Below, in pieces: positions 16,748 to 25,155 of a stretch of DNA of 62,317 nt (positions within the stretch are counted from its first letter, which is position 1; the number at the start of each line of letters is the position of its first letter). This DNA is from an uncultured Oscillospiraceae bacterium. GTDB lineage: Bacteria > Bacillota > Clostridia > Oscillospirales > Oscillospiraceae. The stretch covers positions 1 through 62,317 of the forward strand of contig CALWWW010000012.1 in NCBI GenBank assembly GCA_944385365.1. Reading direction: 5' to 3'. Under the pieces are notes generated by a model. The model worked only from the letters and a program-made list of their open reading frames with translations. It made no database searches and had not been told where the DNA came from. The position numbers and the translations under genes were made by a program.

Positions 16748-18232
16748 TTACTTGGCAGCCAGCTGCATGATCCGCTCCTGGGTTGCCTCTTCGTGGCCCA
16801 GGCAGCCGGTAACCTGGCCATCGCACATGACATAGACGCGGTCGCTCATATTGATGATCTCGGGCAGTTCCGAAGAGATCATGATAATGGACATGCCCTG
16901 CTTCACCAGTTCGTTCATAATGGCGTAGATTTCCGCCTTGGCGCCCACGTCCACGCCGCGGGTGGGCTCGTCCAGAATCAGAATCTTGGGATTGGTGGCC
17001 AGCCAGCGGCCAATCATGACCTTCTGCTGGTTGCCGCCGGACAGATTGCCGATGATCTGTTCCTGGGACGGCGTCTTGGTGGCCATCATATCAATATATT
17101 TTTGCGTGATCTGCCGCTCTTTTGCGGAATTCACATGCAAATGCCGGATAAATTCCCCCAGCACCTCAATGGTGGAGTTGAACCGGACGCTCATGACCCG
17201 GTACAATCCCTCCTCCTTGCGGCTTTCCGGCACCAGGGTGATGCCGTACTTCATGGCGTCAATGGGAGACTTGATCTGCACCTTTTTGCCCTCCACATAG
17301 ACGTCGCCGCTCATGTTGGGGGCCAGGCCGAAGATGGCCTTCATGGTCTCGCTGCGTCCGGCGCCCACCAGACCCGCAAAGCCGATGATCTCGCCCTTGC
17401 GCAGTTCAAAGCTGGCGTCCTTGGCCATCTTGCCGTCGGCGATGTGGTCGCATTTGAGAATCACTTCGCCGGGCTCCAGATAGTCGCGGGTGTAGTAGTT
17501 GGTCAGCTCACGGCCAACCATCAGGGCGATGAGCTCGTCCTTGGTGCTCTCCTTGACCACACGGGTGCCGACGGTCTCGCCGTCGCGCATGACCGTGACG
17601 CGGTCGCAGATCTGCTCCAGCTCGCTCATCTTGTGGGAGATATAGATAATGCCGACGCCCTTTTTCGTCAGGGTGCGCATGGTGTCAAAGAGGAAGCCCA
17701 CTTCCTTGTCGGAGATGGACGAGGTGGGCTCATCCATCACCAGGATTTTGGACTGGAAGGAAATGGCCTTCACAATCTCCACCATCTGCTGCTGGGCAAT
17801 GGTCAAATGCTCCACCAGCATATCGGCATCAATATTCATTTCGTAGGTGTCCAGGAGCTTCTGTGCCTCCCGGGACATTTTCCGGCGGTCAATGTTGAAC
17901 TTGCCGCCCATTTCGCGGCCCAGGAAAATATTTTCGGCCACGGTCATATAGGGGACGAGGACCAGTTCCTGATGGACAATGGACACGCCGGCGGCACGGG
18001 CCGCCACAACGCCGTCAATGTCCTTCTTCTGGCCATCGATGTAGATTTCGCCTTCTTCGGCATGGTAAATGCCGCCCAGAACCTTGATCAGCGTCGACTT
18101 GCCGGCGCCGTTTTCGCCGAGAAGCGCATGGACTTCTCCGGCCTTCAGCTGCAAGCTCACGTTTTTCAGCGCCTTGACGCCGGGGAAGGATTTGCTGATC
18201 CCTTTCATTTCCAGTAAATACTGCTCACTCAT
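16748..18232 (-). CDS. Ribose-type ABC transporter ATPase with two nucleotide domains (cassette A)
   Basis: A 494-aa RbsA/MglA-type ATPase. Domain 1 has Walker A GENGAGKST and Walker B ILVMDEPTSS. Domain 2 has the usual degenerate Walker A region LVGAGRSET, signature LSGGNQQK and intact Walker B ILILDEPTRG. Length is typical. The start at 18232 (MSEQYLLEMKG) has AGGTGG upstream. It energises the permease encoded next and shares its operon with the binding protein upstream, from which it is separated by a 14-bp-stem hairpin likely to lower ATPase expression. Confidence 0.95.
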   Translation of the reverse strand: MSEQYLLEMKGISKSFPGVKALKNVSLQLKAGEVHALLGENGAGKSTLIKVLGGIYHAEEGEIYIDGQKKDIDGVVAARAAGVSIVHQELVLVPYMTVAENIFLGREMGGKFNIDRRKMSREAQKLLDTYEMNIDADMLVEHLTIAQQQMVEIVKAISFQSKILVMDEPTSSISDKEVGFLFDTMRTLTKKGVGIIYISHKMSELEQICDRVTVMRDGETVGTRVVKESTKDELIALMVGRELTNYYTRDYLEPGEVILKCDHIADGKMAKDASFELRKGEIIGFAGLVGAGRSETMKAIFGLAPNMSGDVYVEGKKVQIKSPIDAMKYGITLVPESRKEEGLYRVMSVRFNSTIEVLGEFIRHLHVNSAKERQITQKYIDMMATKTPSQEQIIGNLSGGNQQKVMIGRWLATNPKILILDEPTRGVDVGAKAEIYAIMNELVKQGMSIIMISSELPEIINMSDRVYVMCDGQVTGCLGHEEATQERIMQLAAK

Positions 18233-18280
18233 AAATCGCCACCACCTCTCGCGGATTTCGTCGAATGATACGCTTCGGAA

Positions 18281-18314
18281 AAGGGCTTTGCCCCGATGTT
18301 GGGGCAAAGCCCTT
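18281..18314 (-). terminator. Attenuating hairpin between binding protein and ATPase genes
   Basis: A perfect 14-bp stem, AAGGGCTTTGCCCC pairing with GGGGCAAAGCCCTT, loop of 6 nt, followed leftward by TTTTCC. It lies in the 123-bp gap. It is likely a partial terminator or 3' stabiliser that lets the binding protein exceed the membrane subunits. Confidence 0.7.
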
Positions 18315-18355
18315 GCCTATGTACGCTATACGGTCAGATGTACAGCGGCTGTCGA

Positions 18356-19390
18356 TTATTGCCAGCCGTCGGTGCCGTACTCGGCCACGTTGTCAGCGGT
18401 GATCAGGAAGGTCTCGATGGGGATGAACTCCTCCACTTCCTCGCCGTTCAGCCAGCTGTAAGCGGTCTCGGCAATGGTCTTACCGATGGTCATGGGGGAC
18501 TGAGCGCCGGTGCCCTCCATCATGGTGCTGCCCAGCAGGGCCTTCACGTCGGGGGAACCGTCAACGCCGTAGATCATGGGGCTCAGGCCGGCAGCGTCGG
18601 CAGCGGTGTAAGCGCCCAGAGCCGTGGGATCGTTGCCGCCGAAGATGGCAACGACGTCGGGGTTGGCAGTCAGCATATCGGTAGCCTTCTGGTTGGAAAC
18701 CTGCTGGTTGCCCTGGCCGTCCTGCTGGCCAACGATGTTGAACTCCACGCCGGACTCCTCAATGGCAGCCAGGAAGCCGTCCACACGGTCGGTGATGGAC
18801 TGCATGGTGGGGCTGTCGATGACCAGGATATCGCCGCCCTCGGGCACCTTCTCGGCCAGGTCCACGCCGCAGACGTAACCGGCGTTGTAGTTATCGGAAC
18901 CGGCGTAGGACACCAGATAGCTCATGTCGCCCACCTGGGTGTCGAAGCCGAACATGGGGATATCGGCCTCTTTCAGCATATCCAGCGCGGGGATGATGCC
19001 GTCGGCGTCAACGGGGTTGACGAACATGACCTCAACACCGCGGGAGATCATATCCTCGATCTGATCGATCTGGGTGTTGGAATCGTTGGCGGGGTCCATG
19101 GAGATCAGGGTGTCGCCGTTGGCCTCCACAACCTCACGGATGGAGTTCTCCAGCGCCACGAAGAAGGGGTTGGTGCCGTCCATGCAGGTGTAGCCGAAGA
19201 CGCGGCCGCCCTCGGAGCTGGTCTCGCCGCCCTCGGCGTCGGTGCTGGCGGTGTTTTCCGTGTTCTCGGTATTCTCGGTGCTGGCGGTATCCTCCGTCGC
19301 GGTGTCGGCGGGGGCCTTCTCGGTGCTGCAGCCGGCGGCCATGGTGGCGATCAGTGCGGCGGCAGAAACGATGCTGATGATCTTTTTCAT
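18356..19390 (-). CDS. Ribose-type sugar-binding lipoprotein (cassette A transporter)
   Basis: A 344-aa lipoprotein with lipobox MAAGC near residue 17, an acidic Thr/Glu/Asn-rich linker, then a type I periplasmic binding fold (RVFGYTCMDGTNPFFVALEN... and MIYGVDGSPDVK). It captures a monosaccharide outside the membrane for the permease/ATPase encoded downstream. AGGAGG precedes the ATG at 19390. It is the first gene of a seven-gene operon that ends with the two-component system and an extra binding protein. A sensory paralogue is at 14694-15650. Confidence 0.94.
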   Translation of the reverse strand: MKKIISIVSAAALIATMAAGCSTEKAPADTATEDTASTENTENTENTASTDAEGGETSSEGGRVFGYTCMDGTNPFFVALENSIREVVEANGDTLISMDPANDSNTQIDQIEDMISRGVEVMFVNPVDADGIIPALDMLKEADIPMFGFDTQVGDMSYLVSYAGSDNYNAGYVCGVDLAEKVPEGGDILVIDSPTMQSITDRVDGFLAAIEESGVEFNIVGQQDGQGNQQVSNQKATDMLTANPDVVAIFGGNDPTALGAYTAADAAGLSPMIYGVDGSPDVKALLGSTMMEGTGAQSPMTIGKTIAETAYSWLNGEEVEEFIPIETFLITADNVAEYGTDGWQ

Positions 19391-19510
19391 TTTTATTCCT
19401 CCTGACAGTAGTTTGAAACGGCGGTCGGGCCGTTCCTGCAATTTGGAATTGCACCCGCATTATATCCAACACCGGACCGTTGCGCACCTGTATTTTGTAA
19501 TAAACCTCAT

Positions 19511-19524
19511 ATGACATTTGTCAT
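19511..19524. promoter_or_regulatory. Inverted repeat upstream of the cassette A transporter operon
   Basis: ATGACA-TT-TGTCAT, 6-bp perfect arms, about 120 bp before the binding-protein gene. A TATAAT sits nearer the gene but its -35 is poor, fitting an activated promoter. It is a candidate site for the NarL-type regulator of the same operon. Confidence 0.4.
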
Positions 19525-19632
19525 TTTTTGTGCAAATCGTGTAATGTATACAAAATCACTTTTTTAATTTTAGTTAAATTTACAACGAGTATTCCCCCAT
19601 CCGCCGGGCGGCGGACAGGGGATGGCATTGGA

Positions 19633-20319
19633 TTATTTGGCAGCAGGGTACTCGTTGCACAGCAGGCGATAGGGCTTCTCGTCCTCCTCGATGGCCGGGA
19701 AACGGCCAGCGGGGGGATTGAAGCGGTTGTCAGTGTTATCGTCGTTGCACTGGCTCACCTCGCCCAGCAGCACGGGGCCGGTGCCGGGCTCCACGGAAAA
19801 GTCATGGTACATGCGCTGCCGGACATAGATGCTCTCGCCGGGCTTCAGGCGAATCTGGGTACCGGCGGGCACATAGCGGGCATAGCCGTCGGTCTGCACC
19901 AGCACGTCGCTTTCGTAGTCGATCTCCTCGTTGGGCAGGGAGTTGTAAACGCGAATCAGCACATTGCCGCCGCCGCGGTTGATGATGTCCTCGGTCTTGT
20001 ACCAGTGGAAGTGGTTCAGGGCGTACTGGCCCTCCTTGAGGTACAGCAGCTTTTCGGCGTAGACCTTGGGATACTGGTCGGCCATCTTCCGGTTGCCGTT
20101 GCGGATGGTGATAAGGGAAAAGCCCACCTTGTCGAAATCACCCTGGCCGTAATCGGTGATATCCCAGCCCAGCATGCAGTCGCGGACCTCGTCATACTCG
20201 TGGCCCTTGCTCTCCCACTCCTCCGGGGTGAAATGGCAGAACGGCGGCAGATAGCAGTGGTACTTTTCGCACATGGCCTCCAGCTCTTTCAGAGCCTTGT
20301 TGATCTCGGAACGCTTCAT
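19633..20319 (-). CDS. D-lyxose (D-mannose) ketol-isomerase, copy A
   Basis: A 228-aa cupin-fold sugar isomerase of the D-lyxose isomerase family (lyxose to xylulose; mannose to fructose in several members). The metal-site region HFHWYKTEDIINRGGG is near residue 103, and the conserved EVSQCNDDNTDNRF lies near the C-terminus. Its product would feed the PfkB kinase of this cassette. AAGGAG precedes the ATG. It has its own promoter and a downstream operator matching those around the kinase promoter, so the two transcripts probably share the ROK repressor. A paralogue of similar length is at 32289-32969. Confidence 0.9.
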   Translation of the reverse strand: MKRSEINKALKELEAMCEKYHCYLPPFCHFTPEEWESKGHEYDEVRDCMLGWDITDYGQGDFDKVGFSLITIRNGNRKMADQYPKVYAEKLLYLKEGQYALNHFHWYKTEDIINRGGGNVLIRVYNSLPNEEIDYESDVLVQTDGYARYVPAGTQIRLKPGESIYVRQRMYHDFSVEPGTGPVLLGEVSQCNDDNTDNRFNPPAGRFPAIEEDEKPYRLLCNEYPAAK

Positions 20320-20360
20320 AACGCAACAACTCCTTATATGGTTGGGGCGCTCCGCGTTAT

Positions 20361-20380
20361 TCTTAAATCTATTTTAAAAA
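20361..20380. promoter_or_regulatory. Probable ROK operator O3 before the lyxose isomerase gene
   Basis: TCTTAAATCTATTTTAAAAA matches the reverse complement of the 10058-10077 operator at 15 of 20 positions. It lies about 35-50 bp downstream of the predicted transcription start, a roadblock position. Confidence 0.45.
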
Positions 20381-20419
20381 TAGCGCCGTCTGTCCCCAGT
20401 ATTCTTTCATTCCTCCCCT

Positions 20420-20448
20420 AAGATATCACCTTCTTATGAAAAATACAA
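20420..20448 (-). promoter_or_regulatory. Promoter of the lyxose isomerase gene
   Basis: Leftward TTGTAT (20448-20443), 17-bp spacer, TATCTT (20425-20420) with TGA just before the -10. This resembles the kinase promoter in having an extended -10. Confidence 0.5.
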
Positions 20449-20553
20449 ACAGATTTCTTAAATTTCTTTTATGATTTCATCCTTTTGGTTCTTTGCATAA
20501 TTTTGTGTGCTTTCATTTGTTCAACCTGCCGGAATGGAAACAAAATGATTTTA

Positions 20554-21642
20554 TTATGGAAAAAAATCCTCAAAGATGGATCCAGTTAGAACAGCAATTC
20601 CATTTTGAATAATTTCTTTGCTGATCGGACAATTATCCACGTCAAATGTCCGGGTTAAATTGATTGTTTCTATTCTTCCCGCAGCTTCAAGGGACATGGA
20701 GCCGTCAGGATTAAAGGTGGTGTAAAAATAGGTTTCGTCTGTGTCATCCCATTGAAACGTCACCATCATATCAGTACCATCACAAGTAACCGCATAGGAA
20801 AATGTCCGTTTCGTTGCAGGTTGGTCAACCAATGCAGGTATATCTATGGAACCAGTTCCATCCTCATTAAACGTCCATGTTGTAACATCAAAATACCAGT
20901 TTCCGAGAAATTTACGGGAAAGGGCTGCTTCCTGCGCTTCAATATTCTTCGTAATCACAATACTTTCTACATAATCTTTCGGAATATCTGGCATTTCTCT
21001 AACATACATCTTGCTGCCATCACGCACTTCTCCTCCTTCATTGATAATGCGCAGTTGCTGTTCGGACGGCAAAAATGTGTAATCAACAAAGTGTGTATCT
21101 CCATCAAATACCGTATGTAATTGGTCTCCGCTCAAGGTCCACGAAAACTCCTGTGACACTTCATTTAACGGGTCAGATGTTGAATAGTCGGATTCTGTTA
21201 TGTCCGTTGGCAAGTAAAACGATCTTGTGATTGTGCCGGTGCCATCTGCTCTAAACACAAGGCTTTGAATCCAATTATCGATCAGTGAGTTTTGACGAAA
21301 TTCCGGGTAAAACCATTCCCCAATTAACGCCTCTGTCGGCTCCAGCTGTCTCGGTTGGATTTCAACTTCTGTTGTTTCAATTTCTGAAGTATTGCTTAAT
21401 TCTTCTTCCAATTCCTTAATCTTTTGGTCAGCAGACTGTAATTCGTCCGATGCAGCTGAAATCTTGTCGCGAAGTTCTTGATTCTCCTGATTTAGCTGAT
21501 CGATCTTTAGGTTTAATTCTGTTTGTATTTTCTCATTTTCATTCATCAGTTGTTCGATTTTCGCCTGATTTTCCTGACTCGAACATCCTGTCAAAAAAAC
21601 AAACAATGTTGCAGCAAAAATCAGTTTCTTTATGGACTGCAT
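20554..21642 (-). CDS. Coiled-coil lipoprotein of unknown function
   Basis: A 362-aa lipoprotein: lipobox LTGC near residue 20, then a Glu/Gln/Lys-rich coiled coil to about residue 85. Two related beta-rich modules follow (IGEWFYPEFRQ...FRADGTGTI and LGNWYFDVTTWTFNEDGTGSI), reminiscent of lipocalin-like repeats. GGGGAAG precedes the ATG at 21642. Base composition is visibly more AT-rich than the sugar genes on either side, as is the XRE gene next door, suggesting separate ancestry. Function unknown; a surface or envelope role is likely. Confidence 0.8.
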   Translation of the reverse strand: MQSIKKLIFAATLFVFLTGCSSQENQAKIEQLMNENEKIQTELNLKIDQLNQENQELRDKISAASDELQSADQKIKELEEELSNTSEIETTEVEIQPRQLEPTEALIGEWFYPEFRQNSLIDNWIQSLVFRADGTGTITRSFYLPTDITESDYSTSDPLNEVSQEFSWTLSGDQLHTVFDGDTHFVDYTFLPSEQQLRIINEGGEVRDGSKMYVREMPDIPKDYVESIVITKNIEAQEAALSRKFLGNWYFDVTTWTFNEDGTGSIDIPALVDQPATKRTFSYAVTCDGTDMMVTFQWDDTDETYFYTTFNPDGSMSLEAAGRIETINLTRTFDVDNCPISKEIIQNGIAVLTGSIFEDFFP

Positions 21643-21745
21643 AAAACAACTTCCCCTTTTTCCTCTTCGTATATGAGGAATATTCCTCATATTTGTACAG
21701 CCGTATTTTATGGGATAATAGGCAAAAAGTCAAGGGGATGTGTCC

Positions 21746-21982
21746 ATGATTTCCTTCGAGCCTCTGCGGAAAATCCTAGTGGAACGGAAAATAAGCACTT
21801 ATTTTTTACGGAATAAATGTGGTAATTTTAATCTGGACAGCAAGACGATTCAGCGCCTTATGAGCGACCAATCGGTATCAACCTACACCATAAATGCGCT
21901 GTGCAATATTTTAGATTGCGATATCAATGATATTATGGAATTTTCCCCCGATTCAAAAGAAAAAAAAGACCCAGACGCTTGA
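21746..21982 (+). CDS. Small XRE/Cro-type helix-turn-helix regulator
   Basis: A 78-aa single-domain DNA-binding protein: FEPLRKILVERKIS, then LDSKTIQRLMSDQSVSTYTIN and ALCNILDCDINDIMEF, the usual Cro/CI-like five-helix layout. AAGGGG precedes ATG at 21746; a GTG two codons earlier (21740) is the alternative. It is divergent from the lipoprotein, and the short intergenic gap suggests it may regulate that gene and itself. Its stop codon lies inside a terminator hairpin. Confidence 0.85.
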   Translation: MISFEPLRKILVERKISTYFLRNKCGNFNLDSKTIQRLMSDQSVSTYTINALCNILDCDINDIMEFSPDSKEKKDPDA

Positions 21983-22014
21983 TCGACTACTCCGTCAAGT
22001 GTTTGGGCTTTTTC
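21970..22014 (+). terminator. Terminator of the XRE gene
   Basis: CCCAGACGCTTGA pairs with TCAAGTGTTTGGG (two G-U pairs), followed by CTTTTT. It overlaps the stop codon. Confidence 0.8.
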
Positions 22015-22026
22015 ACATATAGATTA

Positions 22027-22038
22027 ACTTTATAAAGT
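22027..22038. promoter_or_regulatory. 12-bp perfect palindrome upstream of the ABC exporter
   Basis: ACTTTATAAAGT, between the XRE terminator and the exporter gene. It is a possible repressor site, with no further support. Confidence 0.3.
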
Positions 22039-22173
22039 GAAAAAAGGGGTCTATTGTAATTCACATTACTCTAAGCAGAAAGATGTACTTTATCTTCGGT
22101 GGATGCAGGCTTGTGAAGCGGCAAACTTTCTGTTACAGTAAATAGCAGAACGACGAACCCGGAGGCGAACTCC

Positions 22174-22536
22174 ATGAAAAAGAATCAACAAGTTTTTGCC
22201 ATTTTCCAAAAAATCTATGGGCTGCTGGAACGGAGACAGAAGCAGGCCTTTGCCCTCATTCTGCTGGTGATGGCCGTCTCTGCGGCCCTGACCCAGTTTA
22301 CTCCCAAGGCCATCGGCTGGCTGACCGATGACATTCTCCAGCAAAATTCCCTGGATTTTTGGAAAATCGTCCCCATTTTATGCGCCATTCTCGTGGTTAC
22401 CGTGGTCAATGAGCTTTTGAAAATCGGCCGGAGACTGCTGGTGGAGGACACAGCCACCAAACTGGAAAAGAAAGCCCGCGGGCTGGTCATCGTCTCATTG
22501 CTGCGCGCACCCCTGGCCTTTTTAAGGAAACCATGA
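22174..22536 (+). CDS. ABC exporter, N-terminal fragment (frameshifted)
   Basis: The first 120 codons encode the start of an ABC transporter membrane domain (MKKNQQVFAIFQKIYGLLERRQKQ, then two hydrophobic helices and KLEKKARGLVIVSLLRAPLAF). The frame stops at a TGA overlapping the ATG of the next frame. The expected continuation (FFKET before MTGNIHGRLN) is present in the other frame. Adding one T to the T5 run at 22519-22523 would restore a single protein of about 589 aa. Either a sequencing or natural one-base loss, or slippage in the T-run, explains this. GGAGG precedes the start. Confidence 0.85.
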   Translation: MKKNQQVFAIFQKIYGLLERRQKQAFALILLVMAVSAALTQFTPKAIGWLTDDILQQNSLDFWKIVPILCAILVVTVVNELLKIGRRLLVEDTATKLEKKARGLVIVSLLRAPLAFLRKP

Positions 22537-23942
22537 CGGGAAACATCCATGGCCGGTTAAACCGCTGTCTGGACGGCACGGTGAAGCTGGAAAAGCTCCT
22601 GTTTATGGACCTGGCCCCGGCCATTTTCAACAGTGTGGCCGCCGTTGTGGTCATCGTCACCACCCTGCCGCCGGTGCTGGCCCTGCCCATGCTGCTGGTG
22701 GTCCCCATCGGCATCGCCATTGTGTTCCGCCAGATCAGCACCCAGCGGGGTATCCGGGTGGAGCTACTGGACACCAAGGCGGCCATGGACGGCTCCATTG
22801 TGGAACTGTTAAACGGCATCGAAGTCATCCGCATTATCGACAGTGTTGCCCTGGAACAGGAGCGGTTTGACCGGAAATCGGAGTTTTTACGAGCCAAGGA
22901 AATGCGCCACCACGTCCAGATGGCCAAATACGACTGTCTCAAATTCCTCAATGAGGCGGTGTTCACTGTGCTGATGATCGGTGTTTCCGCCTATCTGGCC
23001 ACGCAGAACGTCATCAGCACCGGCGCGGTTCTGACCTCCTATCTCTGCTTCAATCAGCTGCTCAAGCCTCTGGAAGAGCTGCACCGGATTTTGGATGAGC
23101 TGTCGGAAAGCATGGTACTGGCCGAGGATTATTTCCGGTTGGCGGAGATTCCCTGTGATTTTTCCTTTCTCCCCCTGGAAGCAGCGCCGTCCGCTTCCAC
23201 AGCGGAGCCGGAAACCGCCGTCGAGCTGCATCATTTGTCCTTTGCCTACCATTCGGATAAGGTGATTCTCCATGATCTGGACCTGTCCATCCCCCATGGA
23301 ATGTTCCTGGGTATCGCCGGTCCCAGCGGCTGCGGCAAATCCTCTCTGATCAAAGCCGTCTGCAAGCTGGAAAACTACACCGGTACCATCCGGATTGGCG
23401 GCAGGGACCTGCGGCAGTTTTCCAGAAAAGAACTGGCCAATACCATTGCCCTGGTGCCGCAGAATCCGTTTCTCATTGCGGGAACCATCTATGAGAACGT
23501 CTGTTATGGACTGGAGCGGCAGCCCCCGGAACAGGAAGTCTACGCGGCCATTGACAAAGCCTGTCTCCGGGAGTTTGTAGACAGTCTCCCGGACACCATC
23601 CACACCGTTTTGGCCGAAGGCGGCGCCAACCTGTCAGGCGGACAAAAGCAGCGCATTGCCATTGCGAGAATCTTTCTGCGGAAGCCGGACATTCTGATTC
23701 TGGATGAAGCCACTTCGGCGCTGGACAACACCTCGGAACGGCTGATTCAAAGCGCCATCGAACAGCTGATGAAAGAAACCGGTATGACGGTACTCTCCAT
23801 CGCCCACCGGCTCACCACGCTGAAAAACGCCGACCGTATCATTGTCATGGACGGCGGCCGCATTGTCCAGAGCGGAACCTATGAAGAATTGATCGAACAG
23901 GACGGCATTTTCAGCGATATGTACCACGGAAAGCTGAAATAA
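22533..23942 (+). CDS. ABC exporter, C-terminal part with ATPase domain (frameshifted)
   Basis: A 469-aa remainder of the exporter: the rest of the ABC membrane domain (to about residue 200), then the ATPase domain with Walker A GPSGCGKSS, signature LSGGQKQR, Walker B ILILDEATSALD and switch His in SIAHRLTT. All catalytic motifs are intact. Its ATG overlaps the stop of the upstream fragment as ATGA, so the two halves could be made as separate coupled chains if the shift is real. The substrate (drug, lipid or peptide) cannot be told. Confidence 0.88.
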   Translation: MTGNIHGRLNRCLDGTVKLEKLLFMDLAPAIFNSVAAVVVIVTTLPPVLALPMLLVVPIGIAIVFRQISTQRGIRVELLDTKAAMDGSIVELLNGIEVIRIIDSVALEQERFDRKSEFLRAKEMRHHVQMAKYDCLKFLNEAVFTVLMIGVSAYLATQNVISTGAVLTSYLCFNQLLKPLEELHRILDELSESMVLAEDYFRLAEIPCDFSFLPLEAAPSASTAEPETAVELHHLSFAYHSDKVILHDLDLSIPHGMFLGIAGPSGCGKSSLIKAVCKLENYTGTIRIGGRDLRQFSRKELANTIALVPQNPFLIAGTIYENVCYGLERQPPEQEVYAAIDKACLREFVDSLPDTIHTVLAEGGANLSGGQKQRIAIARIFLRKPDILILDEATSALDNTSERLIQSAIEQLMKETGMTVLSIAHRLTTLKNADRIIVMDGGRIVQSGTYEELIEQDGIFSDMYHGKLK

Positions 23943-23966
23943 TGTACATATGGACCACCAAAAGAG

Positions 23967-24005
23967 AACGACGGGGGTGCTGCATTGGACAGCACCCCCG
24001 TCGTT
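23967..24005. terminator. Shared hairpin between convergent genes
   Basis: A perfect 16-bp stem, AACGACGGGGGTGCTG with its complement, around a 7-nt loop, located between the ends of the exporter and the leftward membrane-protein gene. U-tracts are weak on both sides. Confidence 0.7.
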
Positions 24006-24020
24006 CGTCATATGGACTTG

Positions 24021-24656
24021 TCAGCGCTGGGCGTTTCTGCGCTGCTTTTCAATGCTCCGCTTGCGGAATACCAAGCACAGCACCACGTACAGCACCAGCA
24101 TCAGAATGAGAGAGCCTTTTTCCAAATAGCGATACAGAGGACGGGAGACGAAGTATTCACCCTCGGTCATCACCTTGGCAAAATCGCCCTTCATCTCCAA
24201 ATAGTAGTCCTCCACATCCAGATAGGGGCAATCCACCTGGGCGATTTGTTCCTCGGTCAGCGGGAGCCACTGGCCCACCGGCGTCCGGCGCATGGGGGAT
24301 TCCAGAAGCTCTGTAGCATCCCAGTTCACGCGAATCAGAACGCTTTCCTCATTTTCCAGCTCCAGTTCATAATAGTTTTTACCGTCGATGACATAGGGCG
24401 TATCGCGCAGGCGGCCGATGGTGTAGAACGTGCCGTCCATGGTTTCAAATTCGGCAATGGAGGTCGCCAACGGGGTATCGGCGGTAGGTTCCGCGCCGAT
24501 GTCTCCCGGTTCCAGTTGCAGACTTTCCATGTAGGCCGGATAGGTGACCCGGTTGGTATACTGCCGGTACAGGGTGGTACTGAGCAGCATCAGACCCACA
24601 GACACCACAACGGCGATAAAAATGGCCGGAAACGCGTATTTTGGTACTTTGATCAT
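24021..24656 (-). CDS. Two-helix membrane protein of unknown function
   Basis: A 211-aa protein with one hydrophobic helix near the N-terminus (about residues 10-28, YAFPAIFIAVVVSVGLMLLS) and one near the C-terminus (about 180-198), followed by a basic tail (RKRSIEKQRR). The roughly 150-residue central part is acidic and probably extracytoplasmic. I recognise no domain. The start at 24656 has GGAGGAG upstream and a good promoter at 24776-24804. It converges on the ABC exporter gene and shares no operon. Confidence 0.75.
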   Translation of the reverse strand: MIKVPKYAFPAIFIAVVVSVGLMLLSTTLYRQYTNRVTYPAYMESLQLEPGDIGAEPTADTPLATSIAEFETMDGTFYTIGRLRDTPYVIDGKNYYELELENEESVLIRVNWDATELLESPMRRTPVGQWLPLTEEQIAQVDCPYLDVEDYYLEMKGDFAKVMTEGEYFVSRPLYRYLEKGSLILMLVLYVVLCLVFRKRSIEKQRRNAQR

Positions 24657-24775
24657 AAAAAACTCCTCCATTCTTTTTTCCCATTGCTGCGGCAGAATGT
24701 TCCCCTTGAAGCACCGGCTGGGATGTGCTTTTAAGCGGCTGCCGGGCCGCACGCAGCATCTGACAGAATGGAATT

Positions 24776-24804
24776 ATCATACAGCAGATTGCATGGTCTG
24801 TCCA
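24776..24804 (-). promoter_or_regulatory. Promoter of the two-helix membrane protein gene
   Basis: Leftward TGGACA (24804-24799), 17-bp spacer, TATGAT (24781-24776). Confidence 0.55.
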
Positions 24805-25038
24805 GTGATTTGAAATATCCATTACGGAACCATGTTCTCGTTTACCAAATGGCTATGTGCAAACCCTTGCGCATTCCTTGCTGCTCATCCATTGCAGCAA
24901 AACTATCATAACGGGGATGCGCTCTGCCATATCCTCGTCAACCCAGCTTTTTTCAGAAGATATAAATATCATTTTATTAAGTTTATGCACCCCCTTATCA
25001 TTACCTCTAATTATCAGGAAATTTTTTCACTTATATTA

Positions 25039-25067
25039 TTGACAAACATCACATTATCCTGTATTCT
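25039..25067 (+). promoter_or_regulatory. Sigma-A promoter of cassette B dehydrogenase
   Basis: Perfect -35 TTGACA (25039-25044), 17-bp spacer, TATTCT (25062-25067), about 90 bp before the start codon. Confidence 0.8.
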
Positions 25068-25069
25068 TG

Positions 25070-25102
25070 CAATAGATAATAAATTAGCTTAATTATCTAT
25101 TG
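25070..25102. promoter_or_regulatory. Palindromic operator over the cassette B transcription start
   Basis: CAATAGATAAT and ATTATCTATTG are perfect 11-bp inverted arms with an 11-bp AT-rich centre, placed immediately after the -10. A bound repressor would block the promoter. The cassette B ROK protein is the natural candidate. Confidence 0.65.
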
Positions 25103-25155
25103 AATTTCTTAGGCACACACATATACAACTATCTTTATTCATTGGAGGTACTGTT

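Larger units (their letters stand above)
24657..25155. other. Divergent intergenic region
   Basis: About 500 bp without a supported gene. It holds the leftward promoter of the two-helix membrane protein (24776-24804) and, to the right, an AT-rich stretch with the promoter and palindromic operator of the alcohol dehydrogenase gene. I see nothing else, and the short frames here lack ribosome sites. Confidence 0.6.

Noticed and set aside
15806-18217. 803-codon + strand frame opposite the cassette A transporter genes
   Set aside because: The protein is His/Asp/Gly-rich with no domain, and the opposite strand carries a canonical permease and ATPase.
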